A DNA stretch of 49,787 nucleotides from Halanaerobium saccharolyticum. Lineage in GTDB: Bacteria; Bacillota; Halanaerobiia; Halanaerobiales; Halanaerobiaceae. Every line of letters begins with the position of its first letter. Position 1 is the first letter of the stretch. The notes beneath the pieces were generated by a model. The model saw only the letters and a list, made by a program, of their open reading frames with translations. It ran no database searches and was not told the DNA's origin. Below, piece after piece: positions 33,185 to 41,489 of this stretch. Position numbers and translations under genes: made by a program. The stretch spans positions 1 to 49,787 of the forward strand of contig NZ_QLME01000025.1 in NCBI RefSeq assembly GCF_003259895.1. Reading direction: 5' to 3'.

Positions 33185-33840
33185 CGAGAGTCACCTTCAA
33201 TAATTGTTATCATTTTATCAAGAACCTGATCTATAGATAAATCAGTAGTATCAATTATAACAGCATCCTCTGCTTTTTTTAATGGAGAATGTTTTCGCTC
33301 ACTGTCTAATTTATCCCGTCGGGCAATACTGTTTTTAATCTTTTCAAAATCTGCTTCTTTATCTTTTGCCTTAATTTCTTGATAGCGTCGTTTTGCTCTT
33401 TCAGCTAGAGAAGCAGTCAAAAAGAATTTGTGTTCAGCCTCAGGTAAAACTACTGTGGTAATATCTCTACCATCCATTACCACCATATTGCTTTGAGCCA
33501 GCTGCTGTTGCTTTTCTACTAAAACTTCTCTCACTCCCTTTATCGAAGCTACTTCAGAAACATGGTTATTAACCTCAGCTGTTCTAATATCCCCAGTCAC
33601 ATTTTTCCCATTCAGAAATATTTCTCCGTTTTCATCAAAAGTGATATCAATACTTTTTGCCAGCTCCACTAATTTATTTTTTTGATTAAAATCAATATTA
33701 TTTTTTATAGCAGCCAGAGTTACAGCCCGATACATTGCACCAGTATCAAGGTGAAGATAATTTAATCTTTTGGCCAATAATTTTGCAATAGTACTTTTGC
33801 CTGCACCACTCGGGCCATCAATAGCTATTACATTTTTCAT
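33181..33840 (-). CDS. cmk: Cytidylate kinase
   Basis: A 219-residue P-loop kinase that phosphorylates CMP/dCMP. P-loop is DGPSGAGKSTIAK at the N-terminus; the LDTGAMYRAVTL and MDGRDITTVVLPEAEHKFFLTAS segments are typical of Cmk. ATG follows AAAGGTGATGTG. It lies 29 nt past aroH and overlaps plsC by 4 nt (GTGA). Confidence 0.97.
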   Translation of the reverse strand: MKNVIAIDGPSGAGKSTIAKLLAKRLNYLHLDTGAMYRAVTLAAIKNNIDFNQKNKLVELAKSIDITFDENGEIFLNGKNVTGDIRTAEVNNHVSEVASIKGVREVLVEKQQQLAQSNMVVMDGRDITTVVLPEAEHKFFLTASLAERAKRRYQEIKAKDKEADFEKIKNSIARRDKLDSERKHSPLKKAEDAVIIDTTDLSIDQVLDKMITIIEGDSR

Positions 33841-33869
33841 TTATTTCACATCACCTTTTAAATTTCTAT

Positions 33870-34226
33870 TTATTCGACTAAATCAGGCCTTAGTTTCTTG
33901 GCATTTCTTAAATATTGATGTTTTACCTGACTTTTATCTCTTTTTCCATCTACATGTATTAATAATCTTATCATTTTTTGACTACTCATTTCAACCTTCA
34001 TTTCCTGCATACATAAAATTGGAGTTAAATTATAGCCGATTTCTCTTAATGCCTTACCAGGATAAACTTTAGTTAAGTCATCAGTTGTTGTAGTAATTAT
34101 ACTGATTAAATCCTCTTTTTGTAAATCATTTTCCTGCATCAGGTTCTGCATTATTTCTTTTGTAGCCTCTAAAATATCTTTTTCAGTGTTAGCTTTAGCA
34201 CTGATAGCTCCTCTTATTGCATACAT
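33870..34226 (-). CDS. aroH: Chorismate mutase, AroH type
   Basis: A 118-residue enzyme that turns chorismate to prephenate. The fold is the trimeric beta-barrel AroH class: it starts with YAIRGAISAKANT (active-site Arg) and ends with HQYLRNAKKLRPDL (Tyr and Arg of the active site). It lies 18 nt past rnc and 29 nt before cmk. Its placement is conserved in Clostridia. Confidence 0.94.
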   Translation of the reverse strand: MYAIRGAISAKANTEKDILEATKEIMQNLMQENDLQKEDLISIITTTTDDLTKVYPGKALREIGYNLTPILCMQEMKVEMSSQKMIRLLIHVDGKRDKSQVKHQYLRNAKKLRPDLVE

Positions 34227-34244
34227 TCTATATCCTCCAATTAA

Positions 34245-34958
34245 CTAATCAAGTTTATTCAATTTATCTAAAGCAACTTTTGCTGCTTCCTGTTCAGCTT
34301 CTTTTTTACTTGATCCCTGACCGGAACCAAGACTATCTTCGTTTAATTTTACAGCAACTATAAAAGTCTTATTATGATCTGGACCTTCTTCATCAACTAC
34401 TTCGTATTCAGGTCGTACATTACCATTTTCCTGAATTACTTCCTGCAGTATAGTCTTATAGTCCTGAATATGATTACCCTCTGCCACATTTATAATATCA
34501 ACTTTAAGTAGTTCCAGTATAAAATCTGCTGCTGCTGTAAAACCCTGATCAAGATATAAAGCACCAAAAATTGCTTCCATTGTATCTGCTAAAATAGAAT
34601 CTCTTTCTCTACCACCTGTCATTTCTTCACCCTTACCTAAGAAAAGAAACTGCCCCAGCTCTATTCTTTTGGCAACATCCGCTAAAATTGGAGCGCTTAC
34701 AATAACTGCTCTCATCTTTGCCAGTTCTCCCTCTGGTAAATTAGAAAATTTATTAAAAATATAGGTGCTCACAGAAAGACTCAATACAGAATCCCCCAGA
34801 AACTCTAAACGTTCATTATCTTTCAAATTAAGACGCCTGTTCTCATTGGGATATGACTTATGAGTTAAAGCTCTCTGAATTAAATTTTTATCATTAAAAT
34901 CTAAAGCCAGGCTTTCTTCAAACTCTTCTATTTTTCCTTTGTTAAACAACTGTCTCAT
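34245..34958 (-). CDS. rnc: Ribonuclease III
   Basis: A 237-residue double-strand-specific endoribonuclease that processes rRNA and mRNA. The catalytic motif is NERLEFLGDSVLSLS, with a downstream ADTMEAIFGALYLDQG (Mg-binding Asp/Glu); a C-terminal dsRBD (about 165-235) ends in GSSKKEAEQEAAKVAL. It lies past acpP, from which it is separated by a terminator. Confidence 0.97.
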   Translation of the reverse strand: MRQLFNKGKIEEFEESLALDFNDKNLIQRALTHKSYPNENRRLNLKDNERLEFLGDSVLSLSVSTYIFNKFSNLPEGELAKMRAVIVSAPILADVAKRIELGQFLFLGKGEEMTGGRERDSILADTMEAIFGALYLDQGFTAAADFILELLKVDIINVAEGNHIQDYKTILQEVIQENGNVRPEYEVVDEEGPDHNKTFIVAVKLNEDSLGSGQGSSKKEAEQEAAKVALDKLNKLD

Positions 34959-34991
34959 TTATATATCACCATCCATTAAAATAAATAAAAG

Positions 34992-35022
34992 GGATGAAAA
35001 CTCCACAGAGGGAGCTTCATCC
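34992..35022 (-). terminator. Terminator between acpP and rnc
   Basis: GGATGAAGCTCC/GGAGTTTTCATCC-type stem (perfect outer 7 bp, inner CTCC/GGAG, CTCTGT loop) with TTTTATTTATTTT after it on the minus strand, 12 nt past the acpP stop. Confidence 0.75.
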
Positions 35023-35033
35023 TTAATCATTGC

Positions 35034-35267
35034 TTAAAGAATATCTTCTAAATAACTTACAGCATCCTCAACTGTGCGAATGTTTTCTGCATCTTCATCA
35101 GGGATTTCTACATCAAATTCTTCTTCAAATGCCATAACCAATTCTACAACATCTAAAGAATCTGCTCCAAGATCTTCTATAAATGAAGAGTCTTCAGTAA
35201 CTTCATCTCTGTCAACTGCTAATTCTTCTGCTACAATATCAATTACTCTTTCTAAGATATTATCCAC
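35034..35267 (-). CDS. acpP: Acyl carrier protein
   Basis: A 77-residue acidic carrier of fatty-acid intermediates. The phosphopantetheine Ser is Ser37 in [12 protein letters not shown]. Two in-frame GTG starts exist: 35276 (abuts AAAGGAG) and 35267, 8 nt after AGGAGG, which gives the standard length; the latter is preferred. The upstream small ORF ends (TGA 35273-35275) inside the same element. Confidence 0.96.
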   Translation of the reverse strand: MDNILERVIDIVAEELAVDRDEVTEDSSFIEDLGADSLDVVELVMAFEEEFDVEIPDEDAENIRTVEDAVSYLEDIL

Positions 35268-35272
35268 TCCAT

Positions 35273-35392
35273 TCACCTCCTTTCACTAAAATCTCTTTTA
35301 TAAACGCAAGGATATTTTAGCACTTGTACATCGAGCACGTCGCGCTGAGTCTTCATTTTATAACACATAGTTGACTCAGCCCATCGCACCAT
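35273..35392 (-). CDS. Possible small ORF between fabG and acpP (39 codons)
   Basis: ATG at 35390-35392 is 6 nt after AAAGAGGAAG and opens a 39-codon frame that runs without a stop to TGA 35273-35275, just before the GTG start of acpP, so its end overlaps the acpP ribosome-binding site. The product (start [14 protein letters not shown], middle [14 protein letters not shown], end KRDFSERR) is basic with two Cys and matches nothing I recognise. The stretch carries a G/C-richer patch and a hyphenated 8-bp inverted repeat (GCTGAGTC 35344-35351, GACTCAGC 35373-35380). It may be a real peptide, a leader coupled to acpP, or chance. Confidence 0.35.
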   Translation of the reverse strand: MVRWAESTMCYKMKTQRDVLDVQVLKYPCVYKRDFSERR

Positions 35393-35423
35393 AAACTTCC
35401 TCTTTTATACCTACATGGCTGTT

Positions 35424-36170
35424 CTAAGCTCCCATGCCGCCATCAATTTTTATTACTTCACCATTTATATAATTTGCATTATCTGAAGCCAAAAAAGCTG
35501 CTAAATCAGCTACTTCTTCTGCTTTACCAAAACGCGCTAAGGGAACCTGATTAATAACTCCCTCTTTTATGTTTTCACTTAATTCATCAGTCATCTCAGT
35601 ATCTATAAATCCAGGAGCTATAGCATTTGAGCAGACACCTTTAGAGGCCAGCTCTTTAGCCATGGTCTTGGTAAAACCAACTATTCCAGCTTTTGCAGCT
35701 GAATAATTAGCCTGTCCTGCATTTCCGTTAATACCAACTACAGAAGAAAGATTAATTAATTTTCCATTTTCAGCTTTAAGTAAATATCTAACTGCATTCT
35801 TAGTGCAGTTAAATACACCTTTTAAATTAATATCCAATACCTGATCCCAGTCTTCTTCTTTCATTCTTAAAAGAAGTTTGTCTCTGGTAATACCTGCATT
35901 ATTAATTAAAACATTTAAACCATCCATTTTGCTATAAGCAGTTTTAACTAATTCAGCTGCCTCATCAAAATCACTTACATCAGCCTGCACCACATGTGCT
36001 GTACCACCTGCTGCTTCAATTTCCTTTTTTACTTCTTCTGCTCTTGTTTGGGAATGGGCATAATTTAAAGTAACTTCAGCTCCTAAATGAGCCATTTTTT
36101 TAGCAATTTCTGCTCCAATACCTCGGGAACTTCCTGTAATTAAAACTTTTTTATCTTTAAGGTTTATCAA
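35424..36170 (-). CDS. fabG: 3-oxoacyl-[acyl-carrier-protein] reductase
   Basis: A 248-residue NADPH-dependent reductase in fatty-acid elongation. SDR motifs: TGSSRGIGAE near the N-terminus, NNAG, catalytic Ser (LSSVVG) and YSAAKAG. The start is TTG 36168-36170, 8 nt after GAGG, which gives (M)INLKDKKVLITGS; an ATG eight codons upstream has no good ribosome-binding site. Confidence 0.96.
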   Translation of the reverse strand: MINLKDKKVLITGSSRGIGAEIAKKMAHLGAEVTLNYAHSQTRAEEVKKEIEAAGGTAHVVQADVSDFDEAAELVKTAYSKMDGLNVLINNAGITRDKLLLRMKEEDWDQVLDINLKGVFNCTKNAVRYLLKAENGKLINLSSVVGINGNAGQANYSAAKAGIVGFTKTMAKELASKGVCSNAIAPGFIDTEMTDELSENIKEGVINQVPLARFGKAEEVADLAAFLASDNANYINGEVIKIDGGMGA

Positions 36171-36235
36171 ATTTGACACCTCTTTTGTCAGCATTATAAT
36201 TATTAAAAAATATTAAAATTTTTAAAAAGTATATA

Positions 36236-37183
36236 TTATTCCAGTAAATCACAGCTGTTTTTAATTGTATTTTCAGCTTCAAGAACAATTTCATCTATAA
36301 TCTCTTTTACATTTTTAATTTCAGAGATCATGCCGGAAATTTGACCGGCCATTACACTACCTTCCTGAATATCACCGTCAATTACAGCATCTCTTAATCT
36401 GCCTGAGCCTACTTCTTCAATTTTTTCAGGAGATGCACCTTCTTTTTCCAGTCTTTCTATCTCTTTTGTTAGTTTATTTTTTAGATTTCTAACTGGATGA
36501 CCCGTACTGCGGCCTGTTACTACTGCATCTCGATCACGGGCTCCTATTATAGCTTTTTTAAAAGCATCTGAAGCTGTACATTCTTCCGAACAGACAAATC
36601 TAGTTCCAATCTGTGCTCCTTTTGCTCCCAGAGCTAAAACTGCAGCTAAACCTCTACCATCTGCGACACCACCAGCAGCAATAACAGGAATATCTACTGC
36701 ATCTGCAACCTGGGGTACCAGGGCCATGGTAGCCAGTTCACCAATATGTCCTCCAGCTTCTGTTCCTTCAACAATTACTGCATCTACATCCAGTCTTTCC
36801 ATTCTCCTTGCTAACGCTACAGAAGGAATAACTGGAATCACTTTTGAACCTACTTCCTGAAACCTCTTTACATGTTTACCAGGATTTCCGGCTCCAGTTG
36901 TTATTACAGGTACCTTTTTTTCTATTGCAAGTTCTATTATATCATCTGCAAAGGGAGAAAGTAACATTATGTTTAAACCAAATGGTTTATCTGTTAACTC
37001 TCTAACTTTTTCAATTTCTTTTTCAATTACATCTGCCGGAGCATTTCCTGCTCCAATAATACCCAGGCCACCCGCACTGGAAACTGCTGCAGCTAATTCC
37101 CCGGTTGCAACCCAGGCCATTCCCCCCTGAATAATTGGCTTTTCGATCTCTAATAAATCACAAAGCTCTGTTTTCAATGCCAT
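36236..37183 (-). CDS. fabK: Enoyl-[acyl-carrier-protein] reductase II
   Basis: A 315-residue FMN-dependent reductase that replaces FabI. It has the nitronate monooxygenase-like TIM barrel: PIIQGGMAWVATGELAAAVSSAGGLGIIGAG at the N-terminus, HIGELATMALVPQV, and GVADGRGLAAVLALGAKGAQIGTRF. The ATG directly follows the plsX stop (TAAATG). It leads into fabG after 65 nt. Confidence 0.95.
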   Translation of the reverse strand: MALKTELCDLLEIEKPIIQGGMAWVATGELAAAVSSAGGLGIIGAGNAPADVIEKEIEKVRELTDKPFGLNIMLLSPFADDIIELAIEKKVPVITTGAGNPGKHVKRFQEVGSKVIPVIPSVALARRMERLDVDAVIVEGTEAGGHIGELATMALVPQVADAVDIPVIAAGGVADGRGLAAVLALGAKGAQIGTRFVCSEECTASDAFKKAIIGARDRDAVVTGRSTGHPVRNLKNKLTKEIERLEKEGASPEKIEEVGSGRLRDAVIDGDIQEGSVMAGQISGMISEIKNVKEIIDEIVLEAENTIKNSCDLLE

Positions 37184-38197
37184 TTATTCCAACTCCTCAT
37201 TCTTTTCTAACTCAGTTTTAATTAGTGATACTATATCTTCTTGAACAGTATTTTTAGCAGCTTTAACTGCATTATAAATAGCAGTTCCATCTGAACTGCC
37301 GTGGCTGATAATTACAACACCGTTAACTCCCAGTAGTGGAGCTCCACCATACTGTCTGTAATCAATTTTATTTAATACTTTTTTTAAATATGGCTTTAAA
37401 AGTAGGGCAGCAATTTTTGATCTTAAATTAGTTTGAAAACTTTCTTTGATTAAATCAAGAAAAAAGGAGGCTGCTCCTTCAGTTGTTTTTAAAACAACAT
37501 TACCAACAAAACCATCAGTTACAACCACATCAACTTCTTTACTAAAAATATCTCTTCCTTCAACATTACCGATAAAATTCTTTATACTCTGATCATTATT
37601 TAAAAGCTCATAAGTTTCTTTAGTTAAATTATTACCTTTTCTTTTTTCTTCACCAATATTTAAAAGTGCAACTCTGGGATTTTTTATCTTCATTACATTT
37701 TCTGCATAAAGCTGTCCCATTAAAGCAAACTGCTGTAAATTTTCGGGACTGCAGTCAGTATTGGCCCCATTATCTAAAACTAAAGTGCTCCCATTAACAG
37801 CGGGAAATTGAATTGCAATTGGTGGTCTGGAAACACCCTTGATTCTACCAACCCGCAATAATCCAGCTGCCATAACTGAACCTGTATTGCCTGGAGAAAT
37901 GAAAGCATCAATTTTTGACTCTTTTAATAAAGCTGCTCCAACATTTACTGTAGCATTTTTCTTTTTCCGCAGAGCTTTAATTGGTGATTCATCCATTGTA
38001 ATAATTTGATCTGCTTTTTCAATTTTAAGCCTTTTCGAATCAAAGTCAGTTTTTGCTAACTCTTTGCTTATAATATCATATTCACCAATCAGGGTCAATT
38101 CTATTTCTGCTTCCTCTTTTAAAGCTTTTAAAGCACCCGCAATTAATTCTGCAGGCTCCTTTTCTCCACTCATAACATCAACAGCTATCCTGTACAA
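37184..38197 (-). CDS. plsX: Phosphate acyltransferase PlsX
   Basis: A 337-residue peripheral membrane protein that makes acyl-phosphate from acyl-ACP, the donor for PlsY. Family motifs: RIAVDVMSGEKEPAELI, AFISPGNTGSVMAAGLLRVGRIKG and DNGANTDCSPENLQQFALMG. It heads the lipid operon behind its own promoter and after the rpmF terminator. No FapR box or fapR gene precedes it, unlike Bacillus. Confidence 0.96.
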   Translation of the reverse strand: MYRIAVDVMSGEKEPAELIAGALKALKEEAEIELTLIGEYDIISKELAKTDFDSKRLKIEKADQIITMDESPIKALRKKKNATVNVGAALLKESKIDAFISPGNTGSVMAAGLLRVGRIKGVSRPPIAIQFPAVNGSTLVLDNGANTDCSPENLQQFALMGQLYAENVMKIKNPRVALLNIGEEKRKGNNLTKETYELLNNDQSIKNFIGNVEGRDIFSKEVDVVVTDGFVGNVVLKTTEGAASFFLDLIKESFQTNLRSKIAALLLKPYLKKVLNKIDYRQYGGAPLLGVNGVVIISHGSSDGTAIYNAVKAAKNTVQEDIVSLIKTELEKNEELE

Positions 38198-38254
38198 TAT
38201 TGCCGCCTCCCGGGTTTAAAAAAAGAAAATTTATATCTGTATCATTTGCAAAAC

Positions 38255-38283
38255 ATTATATCTCAACCGTCAGTCAATTGCAA
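38255..38283 (-). promoter_or_regulatory. Promoter of the plsX-fabK-fabG-acpP operon
   Basis: TTGCAA (38278-38283), 17-bp spacer, TATAAT (38255-38260) on the minus strand, placed after the rpmF terminator and 58 bp before the plsX start. Confidence 0.65.
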
Positions 38284-38299
38284 GTTTAGGCCAAGAAAA

Positions 38300-38333
38300 A
38301 AACAGAGAATCTCTAAAGTAGAGATCTCTGTTT
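38300..38333 (-). terminator. Terminator after rpmF
   Basis: AAACAGAGATCTCTA/TAGAGATTCTCTGTTT: a 9-bp perfect outer stem continuing with one bulge, followed by TTTTTTC on the minus strand. Confidence 0.85.
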
Positions 38334-38345
38334 ATCCTAAATAAT

Positions 38346-38519
38346 TTAATTTCCACTCACCTTTTTGCCATCATAATGTCCACATTCAGGACAAACATGA
38401 TGAGGTAAAATCTTTTCATGGCAGTTTGAACATTCAGCAAGGTTTGGAGCACTCAATTTTTTATGAGTACGTCTTTTACGCTTGCGTGTTTTAGAAGTCC
38501 GTTTCTTTGGTACAGCCAT
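38346..38519 (-). CDS. rpmF: Ribosomal protein bL32
   Basis: A 57-residue basic 50S protein. It begins [21 protein letters not shown] and has a full zinc ribbon (CSNC...CPEC), the zinc-requiring C+ type. ATG 38517-38519 lies 6 nt after AAAGGAGGTG; an in-frame GTG upstream overlaps that element and is rejected. Confidence 0.97.
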   Translation of the reverse strand: MAVPKKRTSKTRKRKRRTHKKLSAPNLAECSNCHEKILPHHVCPECGHYDGKKVSGN

Positions 38520-38537
38520 TCTATACACCTCCTTTAA

Positions 38538-39017
38538 TTATTCATTATCATCATTATAAAAGTCTTTAAGCTTTGCAAGCCGTGGATCTAACGCCTCTAC
38601 CTCACAATCACATTCACCCTCATTTAAATCCTGACCGCATTCAGGGCAAATCCCTTTACAATCATCAGAACAGAGAGGTTTCATCGGTAGAGATAGAATG
38701 ATATTATCCACAATAATCTCGTCTAAATATAGTTCTTCCTCATCTTCCATTTCACTTTTTAAAACATCTTCGGAAATATCTAATTCAACTGGAGAACTAT
38801 ATTTTTGCAAACAACGGCTGCATCTTAAAATTAAATTAGCTTTGAGTTTTCCCTCTACTACAAATGAATCACTAGTATTAAAAATTTCTAACTCAAGCTT
38901 AATTGGATCTTTAATTTCTATTTCACGATTAGCAAATTCCAAATCATGAAATTCAAGCTCCAGCGAAACCTGTTTTCTACTTCCAATTTCTTTTAAATTA
39001 CTGAGGTTTATAAACAA
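38538..39017 (-). CDS. YceD family protein (DUF177)
   Basis: A 159-residue cytoplasmic protein of the YceD family (yceD-rpmF pairing is widely conserved), implicated in 23S rRNA metabolism. It has a Cys pair (LRCSRCLQKY) and a C-terminal Cys cluster (CSDDCKGICPECGQDLNEGECDC). The start is TTG 39015-39017 after AGGGGTG, a bit far (about 10 nt) but in line with the other starts here. It leads directly into rpmF (18 nt). Confidence 0.9.
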   Translation of the reverse strand: MFINLSNLKEIGSRKQVSLELEFHDLEFANREIEIKDPIKLELEIFNTSDSFVVEGKLKANLILRCSRCLQKYSSPVELDISEDVLKSEMEDEEELYLDEIIVDNIILSLPMKPLCSDDCKGICPECGQDLNEGECDCEVEALDPRLAKLKDFYNDDNE

Positions 39018-39051
39018 TTTATTTGATCACCCCTGTTAATAACCACATTTT

Positions 39052-39080
39052 ATTATATAAAAAGCAGCTTTAACTGTCAA
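39052..39080 (-). promoter_or_regulatory. Promoter of the yceD-rpmF operon
   Basis: TTGACA (39075-39080), 17-bp spacer, TATAAT (39052-39057) on the minus strand: full consensus. It lies between ackA and yceD. Confidence 0.82.
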
Positions 39081-39092
39081 GAAGAATTTTTT

Positions 39093-40286
39093 CTACTTAA
39101 CCAAATCCATTGTATCTCTGGCAATAACTAATTCCTCATTTGTAGGAATTATCATTGCTTTGACCTTAGAATCAGCTGTAGAAATAAAGACTTCTTTTCC
39201 GCGACAGTCGTTAGCTTCATGATCTACCTTTACACCCAAATATTCAAGTCCTTCTAAGACTCCTGCCCGGGTTTTTATAGAATTTTCACCAATACCAGCA
39301 GTAAAGACAATTGCGTCAACTCCACCCATTGCAGCTGTGTAAGCACCAATGTATTTTTTAACTCTATAATTGAAAAGTTCCAGTGCAATTTCTGCCTGGT
39401 GATTTCCTTCAACAGCTGCATCTTCAACATCACGCGAATCACTGCTGACACCGGAAACACCTAACAGACCACTTTCTTTATTTAAGATATTATCCATCTC
39501 AGAAGCAGAAATATCTTCTTTATCCATAATAAATGGAATTATCGCAGGATCTATATCCCCACAGCGAGTTCCCATTACCAGACCTTCTAAAGGAGTCAAT
39601 CCCATGCTGGTATCAACTGATTTACCATTTTTAACTGCTGCTACACTGGCCCCATTACCTAAATGACAGGTGATTATTTTAAGATCAGATAAATCTTTTT
39701 CCATCATCTGAGCTGCTTTTTTTGCCACATAACCATGAGAGGTACCGTGGAAACCATATCTTCTAACTCCATACTTTTTATAATACTCATATGGCAGAGC
39801 ATAAATATAAGCTTTCTCAGGCATACTCTGATGGAAAGCAGTATCAAACACTCCAACCTGCGGTTTGTCAGGCATTAATTCTTTACAAACTTTAATCCCC
39901 ATAATGTTAGGCGGATTGTGTAAAGGAGCTAAATCAGCAACTTCTTCCAGCTTTTTAATAGCTTTCTCATCAATAATTGTGGATTCTGCAAAAGTTTCAC
40001 CACCATGAACAATTCTGTGGCCTATAGCTTCTACCTCATCCATATCTTTCAGAACTCCGTGATCTTCTGATAATAATGTTTCTAATAATAACTCAATTCC
40101 CACCTTGTGAGTAGGGATATCTTTTTCAATCACAATCTCTTCTCCACTACCATTTTCATATTCTAAAAAAGAATCTTCAATTCCAATTCTCTGAATTAAA
40201 CCTTTAGCCAGTACACTTTCTGTTTCCATGTTAAACAACTGATACTTTAGAGAAGAACTTCCACTATTGATAACAAGTATTTTCAT
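39093..40286 (-). CDS. ackA: Acetate kinase
   Basis: A 397-residue enzyme of the ASKHA fold, converting acetyl-phosphate and ADP to acetate and ATP, the main substrate-level ATP step in fermentation. Motifs: INSGSSSLKYQLF at the N-terminus, GHRIVHGGETFAES, RRYGFHGTSHGYV, HLGNGASVAAV and FTAGIGENS. Starts 19 nt past pta. Confidence 0.98.
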   Translation of the reverse strand: MKILVINSGSSSLKYQLFNMETESVLAKGLIQRIGIEDSFLEYENGSGEEIVIEKDIPTHKVGIELLLETLLSEDHGVLKDMDEVEAIGHRIVHGGETFAESTIIDEKAIKKLEEVADLAPLHNPPNIMGIKVCKELMPDKPQVGVFDTAFHQSMPEKAYIYALPYEYYKKYGVRRYGFHGTSHGYVAKKAAQMMEKDLSDLKIITCHLGNGASVAAVKNGKSVDTSMGLTPLEGLVMGTRCGDIDPAIIPFIMDKEDISASEMDNILNKESGLLGVSGVSSDSRDVEDAAVEGNHQAEIALELFNYRVKKYIGAYTAAMGGVDAIVFTAGIGENSIKTRAGVLEGLEYLGVKVDHEANDCRGKEVFISTADSKVKAMIIPTNEELVIARDTMDLVK

Positions 40287-40305
40287 TTTTTTCCTCCTAG
40301 AAATT

Positions 40306-41304
40306 TTATTTATTTTGAGCCTGTACTGCTGTGATTGCTGTTAGATTAACAACATCCTCGACTGAACAACCACGAGATAAATCATTAATCGGTGCTGCCA
40401 GCCCCTGTAAAATAGGACCAACCGCATCTGCACCCGCAAGTCTCTGTACAAGCTTATAACCAATATTACCTGACTGTAAATCAGGAAAAACTAAAACATT
40501 TGCCCGACCAGCTATTTCACTGGCTGGTGCCTTTCTCTGTCCCACACTTTTGACTAAAGCCGCATCTGCCTGCATTTCTCCATCAATTTTTAAATGAGGC
40601 GCATTCTGATGAGCAATTTTAACTGCTTCCTGTACATTATCTACATTCTCATGCCGGGCACTGCCCATTGTAGAAAAGGAAAGCATGGCAACTTTTGGAT
40701 CAAAATCCAATAATCTGTGAGCTGTATCGGCAGTAGTAATTGCAATTTCTGCCAGCTGTTCTGAATTAGGTGCCGGGTTTACAGCGCAATCAGAAAAGAC
40801 CATTACCCCTTCTTCACCAAAAGATTTATCTTTCAAAACCATAATAATTGCACTGGAAACTGTAGAGATACCTTCTGCAGTCTTTACAATTTGAAAAGCA
40901 GGTCTCAAAACATTCCCCGTTGCATTAGCTGCTCCAGCAACCATACCATCTGCTTTATTGGTATAAATCATCATTGTTCCGAAATAAAGTGGATCTTTAA
41001 CTGCTTTTTCAGCTTCTTCTTTGCTGATACCTTTATGCTTTCTTAGTTCATAAAATTCTTCTCTGAATTCTGCTATGTACTCAGAATTTTCAGGGTCAAT
41101 AATTTCAACACCATCCAGATCGACTCCATACTCATTTGCAGAGTTTTCAATAGACTTTATACTACCCAGAATTACAATTTCAGCAATTTTTTCAGCTTCA
41201 ATTTCTGCCGCTGCTTTTACTATTCTCTCATCATCACCTTCGGCAAAAACAATTTTCTTTAAATCAGAAGCTGCTCTTTCTTTAAAATTTTTCAGTACAT
41301 CCAT
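40306..41304 (-). CDS. pta: Phosphate acetyltransferase
   Basis: A 332-residue enzyme that makes acetyl-phosphate from acetyl-CoA. Motifs: KIVFAEGDDERIVKAA, DGMVAGAANATGNVLRPAFQIV, and the C-terminal ANVLVFPDLQSGNIGYKLVQRL. Short form lacking the regulatory N-terminus of enterobacterial Pta. First gene of the pta-ackA operon, facing away from tmcAL. Confidence 0.97.
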   Translation of the reverse strand: MDVLKNFKERAASDLKKIVFAEGDDERIVKAAAEIEAEKIAEIVILGSIKSIENSANEYGVDLDGVEIIDPENSEYIAEFREEFYELRKHKGISKEEAEKAVKDPLYFGTMMIYTNKADGMVAGAANATGNVLRPAFQIVKTAEGISTVSSAIIMVLKDKSFGEEGVMVFSDCAVNPAPNSEQLAEIAITTADTAHRLLDFDPKVAMLSFSTMGSARHENVDNVQEAVKIAHQNAPHLKIDGEMQADAALVKSVGQRKAPASEIAGRANVLVFPDLQSGNIGYKLVQRLAGADAVGPILQGLAAPINDLSRGCSVEDVVNLTAITAVQAQNK

Positions 41305-41489
41305 CTTATAAATATCCTCCCCCGTGGTTTTAAAAATATGTAAGTTGTTCTTTTTATAATTTTTTGCTATTATATATATAATACTGTATTAAAGTATTAA
41401 ATCCTTTTTTATTGAAAGAAGTTCGAAAAGTAAAACATTTAGCTTAAAATACTAATTAATTAAATAAATTTAACTTTTGAGGTGTTCAT

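Noticed and set aside
33770-34072. 100-codon plus-strand ORF over cmk and aroH
   Set aside because: Lies antisense across two firmly identified genes and has no initiation signal.
38198-38345. FapR operator upstream of plsX
   Set aside because: The characteristic TTAGTACCTAAGTACTAA-type palindrome is not present; only a promoter and the rpmF terminator are visible.
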